From a bacterium (GTDB lineage Bacteria > UBP18 > UBA7526): DNA of 10,186 nt. Position 1 is the stretch's first letter. Each line of letters opens with the position of its first letter. Location of the stretch: assembly GCA_030616365.1 (NCBI GenBank), contig JAUWXM010000040.1:1-10186 (forward strand), in the 5' to 3' direction. The translations under genes and the position numbers were made by a program. Under the pieces are notes generated by a model. That model was not told the DNA's origin. It saw only the letters and a list, made by a program, of their open reading frames with translations, and searched no databases. Positions 6,644 to 10,186 of the stretch are shown here, one piece after another.

Positions 6644-6658
6644 TGATTTATATATTTT

Positions 6659-7501
6659 TTATTGTTTCTCTTTCAATCTCTCTAAGGCTTTCTTTGCTTC
6701 TTCCCGGATGGGATATACCTCTTTCACATAACCCTCAATACGTCTTTTTCCTACATCGGGATCTTCCCTAGCTATCTTTTCAAAGAGGGGAATTAGCGTT
6801 GGATCATCAAGTTGGCCTAAAGCACGAACTACTCTTCTTCGTATACTTGCCCTCTCCCACACTTTTTCTTCATACCATTCAATAGTCTTATCTGTGGGAT
6901 GCTTACTCTCCTTTAAGGTCTTGATAAGTGCCTTCTTTATCCTTTTTCTCATTCTGCCCTGAGCCACATAACCTTTTTCCTTGGGCCTTACCATCTCTCC
7001 CAACGTTAGAGCAGCGTATCCTTTAGTGCTACTGTCTTTGCTCTCTAAATCTTTTAAGAGTATCTTTGCTACTGGATCACCAAATTCTGCTAAAGCCCTC
7101 CTTACACTTCTTATACTATTGTACCTCATTAATGAGGGTATGGACCTAGCATCCTTGAAGGTTGCCACACGCTCCGCAAAATTAGCAAGATACTCCCCGC
7201 TTTCTGCACCAGGAGTATCATCCCTGAACTGACCTGCGTCCTTTAAGGCGATCTCTTTTGCCAATTGGTCAATAAGAGTGGTTTTAATTTTCTTTATGAT
7301 TTCCTCGTCTTTTAATTTCTTACTGCTGTAATAGAGGTAAATCTCGGCATCTGCTCTAACACTCCAATCTTGACTATTGAGTTGCTCTAACCAGGTATCA
7401 ATCTGCTCTTTTTCAAAAGTGTATGCTCTGACAGATGAGTTAAGAGCAATCAATAGAACTAATACCATAATAATTCTAACCCAGTTCTTTTTCTGTTTCA
7501 T
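6659..7501 (-). CDS. Exported HEAT-repeat protein
   Basis: The 280-residue protein has a Sec signal peptide: basic MKQKKNWVR, hydrophobic IIMVLVLLIALNSS, and a likely cut after VRA (26/27). The rest is helical with HEAT/PBS-lyase-like repeats: DWSVRADAEIYLY (45-57), DARSIPSLMRYNSIRSVRRALAEFGD (117-142), TKGYAALTLGEM (159-170) and ASIRRRVVRALGQLDDPTLIPLFEKIA (218-244). It ends in a charged helix, YPIREEAKKALERLKEKQ. HEAT repeats are protein-binding scaffolds; no catalytic motif is seen and the partner is unknown. The C-terminus and 3' flank match those of the partial gene at 9813-10186, so they are paralogs. A ribosome site AGGA lies about 7 nt before the ATG. The gene has its own upstream promoter repeat and terminator, so it is not obviously part of the gsp operon. 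Confidence 0.85.
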   Translation of the reverse strand: MKQKKNWVRIIMVLVLLIALNSSVRAYTFEKEQIDTWLEQLNSQDWSVRADAEIYLYYSSKKLKDEEIIKKIKTTLIDQLAKEIALKDAGQFRDDTPGAESGEYLANFAERVATFKDARSIPSLMRYNSIRSVRRALAEFGDPVAKILLKDLESKDSSTKGYAALTLGEMVRPKEKGYVAQGRMRKRIKKALIKTLKESKHPTDKTIEWYEEKVWERASIRRRVVRALGQLDDPTLIPLFEKIAREDPDVGKRRIEGYVKEVYPIREEAKKALERLKEKQ

Positions 7502-7520
7502 TTTTTTTCCTGTATTTCAT
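7476..7520 (-). other. Possible 14-codon upstream ORF overlapping the HEAT gene start
   Basis: An ATG at 7520 with AGGAG 8 nt upstream opens MKYRKKNETEKELG, which stops at a TAG inside the HEAT gene. The region is a near-duplicate of the real start: AGGAGT plus an A-run plus ATGAAA, then AGGA plus an A-run plus ATGAAA. The offset is 19 nt, so it is out of frame. It has the better ribosome site of the two, so it could compete with or couple to the real start. Confidence 0.35.
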
Positions 7521-7586
7521 TTTTTTTACTCCTGTCGCCAGTCAGCATGTCCACGGGTGTATTCATCTGCCGAATCTCGCTCGGTT

Positions 7587-7647
7587 TATTCAATTGTCCC
7601 TGCCTGCCGGCAGGCAGGAAAGAACAGTCTAATTATATTGTATCACA
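7587..7647 (-). promoter_or_regulatory. Promoter-bearing repeat, copy A (with palindrome)
   Basis: Apart from a 20-bp palindrome inside it, this block is identical over 41 bp to 9711-9751. On the minus strand it contains a perfect TATAAT (7637-7632) within TGATACAATATAATTAGAC. No good -35 box is conserved between copies, and the sequence upstream of the block diverges, so promoter function rests on the -10 box and position: it lies between the terminator of the preceding HEAT gene and the next HEAT gene. A start near 7625 would put the palindrome at about +7 to +26 of the transcript. Confidence 0.5.
7599..7618. repeat. Perfect 20-bp palindrome inserted in promoter repeat copy A
   Basis: CCTGCCTGCCGGCAGGCAGG equals its own reverse complement. 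It sits between CAATTGTC and AAAGAACAG. The second copy of the surrounding repeat (9711-9751) joins those same flanks directly at 9722/9723, so it is an empty site. No target duplication is visible. From memory, this motif (translated PACRQAG) is common in genomes of uncultured candidate phyla. Confidence 0.9.
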
Positions 7648-7669
7648 TTCAGGATAAATTGGCAAAGAG

Positions 7670-7697
7670 AAAGCCCCAAAGGAAGGTCTGGGGCTTT
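7670..7697 (-). terminator. Terminator of the HEAT gene at 7744-8655
   Basis: There is a 9-bp stem, AAAGCCCCA with TGGGGCTTT, and a 10-nt loop. On the minus strand it is followed by a weak U-tract (CTCTTTG). On the plus strand it is followed by TTTAATAAAA. It belongs to the same hairpin family as 6616-6643 and 9767-9794 and lies about 47 nt beyond the stop codon. Confidence 0.7.
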
Positions 7698-7743
7698 TTA
7701 ATAAAAGTCAATATTAGACCTTTTTGTTTATCTTGAGCTTTTT

Positions 7744-8655
7744 TTATTCTCTACTGTCTCTTTGCTTTTCCTCTTCAGCGATTTTTCTATGTATGTTTTT
7801 TATAACATCGTTCAATGCTTCACGACGTCTGGTGTTGCTTGGACCTGACGGAATATTCTTTAATTCTTTCTCAAGATAGGGTAAACCAGGCTCACCAAGA
7901 CTCTCTAAGATAACCATAATAGCCATGTTTCTGAGAGCTTCCAGGCTGTTAACGCCGGGTCTAACCCAATCTTCCTTCCGGCCTGCTCCGGTGCCAGTCA
8001 ACCTTCTTGATAAATATTTCGCAGACTGTTCTATTGATATCACACCTTCTTTTTCCATCTTTGCTCTTAGATAAAGTTCATAAGCCTTTAGTCGTGTATA
8101 ACAATCCGGTATCTTCCTCTCTTCTAAATAGACACTCTTAAACAGGTCAAAGATTTCCCTCTCATTCCTCCATCTGTATAAAGTTTCTAAGGTTGCAGAA
8201 ACTACACTTGTATAGTCACCATCATACCATACATGTCTCTTAGATTTAGGCCCTCGCTTCCTGTAAGTGCTAAATATATTAAGCAAGGAGTCTTTTGCTT
8301 CCTCTCCACCAATTTTTCCCAGGGCTCTTATAATCTCCAATTTTACAAGCGAAGCACCCCCCGGGGACATACCAACTCCGTATGGTTCCTTGGCAAATCT
8401 TTCAACAAGTAAACCTATTCCTTCCCTATCTCCCAACTCTCCCAATCTTTTTGCAGCAGCCATTCTAGTAAATTGAACTTCACTATTCAAGAAAGTCTGG
8501 ACTTCGGAAATAGTGGATGCCTTTTGAATCTCGGATGGTATTTCAAATTCTCCATCCCTCAACCGGAACCATTCTGGACCTTCTTTGGCATATGCGGAAT
8601 TTTCCATCAAAGATAATAAGCAAACTGCTACTCCAATAATAAAAAACTTCTTCAT
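7744..8655 (-). CDS. Exported HEAT-repeat-like protein
   Basis: The 303-residue protein has a Sec signal peptide, MKKFFIIGVAVCLLSLMENSAYA, with a likely cut after AYA (23/24); the Cys at 12 is not in a lipobox. HEAT-like helices follow: FTRMAAAKRLGELGDREGIGLLVERFA (62-88), LVKLEIIRALGKIGGEEAKDSLLNIFSTY (103-131), VVSATLETLYRWRNEREIFDLF (151-172) and LEALRNMAIMVILESLGEPGLPYLEKEL (238-265). The C-terminus is charged (RKIAEEEKQRDSRE). No enzymatic motif is seen; a role as an extracytoplasmic scaffold is inference. The start is 15 nt past the stop of the HExxH ORF, with AGGAGG 9 nt before the ATG, so the two are probably one transcript. An 8-nt tandem copy of the start (ATGAAGAA twice) adds a three-codon out-of-frame ORF. 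It is not closely similar to the HEAT protein at 6659-7501 beyond the fold. Confidence 0.85.
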   Translation of the reverse strand: MKKFFIIGVAVCLLSLMENSAYAKEGPEWFRLRDGEFEIPSEIQKASTISEVQTFLNSEVQFTRMAAAKRLGELGDREGIGLLVERFAKEPYGVGMSPGGASLVKLEIIRALGKIGGEEAKDSLLNIFSTYRKRGPKSKRHVWYDGDYTSVVSATLETLYRWRNEREIFDLFKSVYLEERKIPDCYTRLKAYELYLRAKMEKEGVISIEQSAKYLSRRLTGTGAGRKEDWVRPGVNSLEALRNMAIMVILESLGEPGLPYLEKELKNIPSGPSNTRRREALNDVIKNIHRKIAEEEKQRDSRE

Positions 8656-8670
8656 TTCTTCATTCCTCCT

Positions 8671-9717
8671 TTAATTACCCCATTGTTTACCATTCGTATC
8701 TGACCAGTCGTAATCAGGGTCTACTGAACCCGGACTTTGTTCAGCTATCCGGGCTAAAAATTCCGCGTCTCCATACCTCCAATAGTTTGGGTAAATATCA
8801 GCAAGATTGTAGGTATCTCGGTCAATAGGGTTAAAGTAATATGGTGGTATGCCTTCCTGGCAATCGGGTATCCCATCACCATCGCCATCTGGTAATGAGG
8901 ACCAATTATCGTGTATCCATCTATGTTTCATTTCATGGATACAAGTCTCTGCACAACAATCGATCCCTTCTCCTGTAGCGCCAATAACATGGGTCGCACC
9001 AGTGTATTTATTGGTAACAGTATATTCACGATTTTGTTTGGGTGCATTATTATAGACATAAAGTCTGTTTGTGGCTGGATCATATCCGCCCCAGCCATCT
9101 TTATCCTTATATTCAAAGTGCGATAAATGTGAAACCACCCCACCCTCTTTCCAGTAATAGTACCAGTTGCGAGTGGTTCCTGCTCCAGCCCCGGTATGAT
9201 TAGTGGCATCTCGTGAAAAGAATATCTCCACAGTCTGCGTATCAATATTTCCCTCTCCAAATTTAGGATGTTTTAGAGTTAAGGTTTGCTCCCCGAATTG
9301 ATTATTGGAACCGGGTAACGTTGTGTAAGTAAAGGTTATTTTGGCGCCTTTAGGAGGATCCGGATTGCTGGTCTGGGTAGAACTGGTGATTGTGGAAAGC
9401 GTCCACTCAAGATCGGAGTTAGCGCCAAGCAGTCCGCTCGTCCCCGTAGCCTTAACCTCACAGACCCCACGGCTTGCATAGTTGAAGGCAAAGTTATTGT
9501 CCGTAACAGGATCTTCATTCGGTTCTATAATCCCCACCTTACTAGCCCTAAAGGAGATGTCTGCTCCTAAGTACTTAGGATTTTCATAGTTGCCGTATTT
9601 ATCCTTTTTTAAGTGGTCCTCTCCCGCATCGGTAACAGTAATCTTTACCCCTTCATTTACTTTGGGAACCAAATAGGCAAAAGAAATCTCATTCTCTCCG
9701 CAATCCTGAGTATTCAA
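8671..9717 (-). CDS. HExxH metallopeptidase-like protein, probably 5'-truncated
   Basis: The 348-codon ORF has no ATG start: the frame opens at a TGA (9723-9721) and the first usable codon is TTG at 9717, with no ribosome site. The N-terminal part (about 10-170) is beta-rich, with patterns such as VNEGVKITVTDAGEDHL and KGAKITFTYTTLPG, like an internal domain of an exported protein; no signal peptide is present. The C-terminal part has HEMKH (261-265, HExxH zinc-type motif) within CAETCIHEMKHRWIHDN, a calcium-loop-like DGDGDGIPD (277-285), and YGDAEFLARIAEQ, where E319 could be a third ligand. It ends YDWSDTNGKQWGN. The first codons lie inside the promoter repeat at 9711-9751, so the gene seems to have lost its 5' end by fusion to that repeat. 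Peptidase activity is inference from one motif. Confidence 0.7.
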   Translation of the reverse strand: MNTQDCGENEISFAYLVPKVNEGVKITVTDAGEDHLKKDKYGNYENPKYLGADISFRASKVGIIEPNEDPVTDNNFAFNYASRGVCEVKATGTSGLLGANSDLEWTLSTITSSTQTSNPDPPKGAKITFTYTTLPGSNNQFGEQTLTLKHPKFGEGNIDTQTVEIFFSRDATNHTGAGAGTTRNWYYYWKEGGVVSHLSHFEYKDKDGWGGYDPATNRLYVYNNAPKQNREYTVTNKYTGATHVIGATGEGIDCCAETCIHEMKHRWIHDNWSSLPDGDGDGIPDCQEGIPPYYFNPIDRDTYNLADIYPNYWRYGDAEFLARIAEQSPGSVDPDYDWSDTNGKQWGN

Positions 9718-9751
9718 TTGTCAAAGAACAGTCTAATTATATTGTATCACA
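9711..9751 (-). promoter_or_regulatory. Promoter-bearing repeat, copy B (empty site)
   Basis: All 41 bp match copy A (7587-7647) once its 20-bp palindrome is removed. A perfect TATAAT lies at 9741-9736 on the minus strand; the -35 candidate is poor (TTTGTT or TTGTTC at 15-16 bp) and falls at the U-tract of the preceding terminator. The block ends inside the first codons of the truncated HExxH ORF. Confidence 0.5.
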
Positions 9752-9766
9752 GAAATGAACAAAAAG

Positions 9767-9794
9767 AAAGCCCCAGATTAAGGTCTGAGGCTTT
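9767..9794 (-). terminator. Terminator of the partial HEAT gene at 9813-10186
   Basis: On the minus-strand RNA, AAAGCCUCAGA pairs with UCUGGGGCUUU over 11 positions, one of them a G-U wobble; it is followed by CUUUUUG. The wobble would be a C-A mismatch in plus-strand RNA, which supports minus-strand transcription. Its flank and hairpin closely match 6616-6643. Confidence 0.8.
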
Positions 9795-9812
9795 TGATTT
9801 ATATATTTTTTC

Positions 9813-10186
9813 TTATTGTTTCTCTTTCAACTTCTCTAAGAACTTTTGGGCTTCTTCTCGGACGGGATATATTTTTATTTTTTCTCCTTTTATACCTCCT
9901 CGAGCAGAAGCATCGATTTCGTATGAATACGGATCATTCTTAGCAAGTGATTCAACTAAAGGAATTATATCCATTCCGTCCAACTCATCAACTAACTCAC
10001 CTAATCCCCGTAATGCAGATCTTCGTGGCCGGGCATCTTTATCTTCAAGTGATTTTATCAATATCTCTTTGATTTTCTTTCTGTCAGTTCTATTTACACT
10101 TTTTAATTTACACATTTTGCTCATTATTCTAAGGGCCCTTGCTCTCTTGCCCGAGTAGTCGTGTTTTACATCTCTTAGCATCCTTT
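9813..10186 (-). CDS. HEAT-repeat protein (partial, C-terminal part)
   Basis: About 124 codons are visible and the frame stays open to the window edge, so the first visible ATG (10181) is probably internal. The visible part has HEAT-like helices: RTDRKKIKEILIKSLEDKDARPRRSALRGLGELVDELDGMDIIPLVESLAKNDP, ending in IYPVREEAQKFLEKLKEKQ. The last 20 residues share 14 with the HEAT protein at 6659-7501. The DNA of the 3' end, the intergenic stretch and the terminator are also alike, which points to duplication of a gene-plus-terminator unit. The N-terminus and any signal peptide lie outside the window. It is predicted to be exported only by analogy with its paralog. Confidence 0.75.
   Translation of the reverse strand, partial: RMLRDVKHDYSGKRARALRIMSKMCKLKSVNRTDRKKIKEILIKSLEDKDARPRRSALRGLGELVDELDGMDIIPLVESLAKNDPYSYEIDASARGGIKGEKIKIYPVREEAQKFLEKLKEKQ

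Noticed and set aside
7377..7736. Plus-strand 119-codon ORF containing PACRQAG
   Set aside because: It is antisense to the HEAT gene start and crosses the palindrome and promoter repeat; the PACRQAG peptide is merely the translated palindrome.
8928..9260. Minus-strand 110-codon ORF inside the HExxH gene
   Set aside because: It is an alternate frame of the longer ORF that holds HEMKH and the calcium-type loop; no domain is recognisable.
9662..9697. 11-codon ORF MRFLLPIWFPK with GGAGAGA before its ATG, inside the HExxH ORF
   Set aside because: It is out of frame with the long ORF and ends at once; the ribosome-site-like sequence is probably chance in a Glu/Gly-rich codon run.
9613..10158. Plus-strand 181-codon ORF
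   Set aside because: It runs antisense through the HEAT 3' end, a terminator and a repeat; its protein is low-complexity and Ser-rich with no start signal. It is a shadow of minus-strand genes.

Overview
All genes supported here lie on the minus strand, so transcription runs from high to low coordinates. The core is a type II secretion system (T2SS) gene run, gspF-G-H-I-J-K-L-M, packed with overlaps or gaps of at most 21 nt. It continues past the low-coordinate edge, inside gspM. The ATPase (gspE), secretin (gspD) and gspC are not in the window. A T2SS and Sec-type signal peptides imply a double-membraned (Gram-negative) bacterium. GspL carries a complete PilM-like actin fold fused to a PilN-like part. 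Junction-associated short repeats, including a perfect 20-bp palindrome, fit a genome from an uncultured candidate phylum (Omnitrophota-like is my guess from memory; low confidence).

Layout by region. 9813-10186: 3' part of a HEAT-repeat gene, then a terminator and a promoter-bearing repeat. 8671-9717: an HExxH metallopeptidase-like ORF whose 5' end abuts that repeat and which looks truncated. It is followed 15 nt later by a secreted HEAT-repeat protein gene (7744-8655). 7502-7743: a second terminator and a second copy of the promoter repeat, this one carrying the 20-bp palindrome. 6659-7501: another secreted HEAT-repeat gene with a strong terminator. 6229-6658: a 68-bp double-hairpin element with flanking CAAA direct repeats, a good sigma70-type promoter for the gsp operon, and about 200 bp of GGTTAC/GTAACC-type repeats. 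191-6228: gspF to gspL; 1-191: start of gspM.

How the genes work together. GspF is the inner-membrane platform protein. GspG is the major pseudopilin and GspH/I/J/K are the minor pseudopilins of the tip. GspL and GspM link the cytoplasmic ATPase (encoded elsewhere) to the pseudopilus. The upstream HEAT proteins are predicted to be exported and form a paralogous set arranged as gene-terminator-promoter modules. Whether they serve the T2SS is unknown.

The most unusual signals are at gene junctions. There is an occupied/empty pair of sites for the 20-bp palindrome inside a 41-bp repeat that is otherwise identical. A 7-bp tandem repeat array fills the exact gap from the gspG stop codon to the GspH cleavage-site glycine codon. 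The leader-coding starts of gspJ and gspK are near-duplicates. At three genes the translation start is duplicated out of frame, giving tiny upstream ORFs that overlap the real start.
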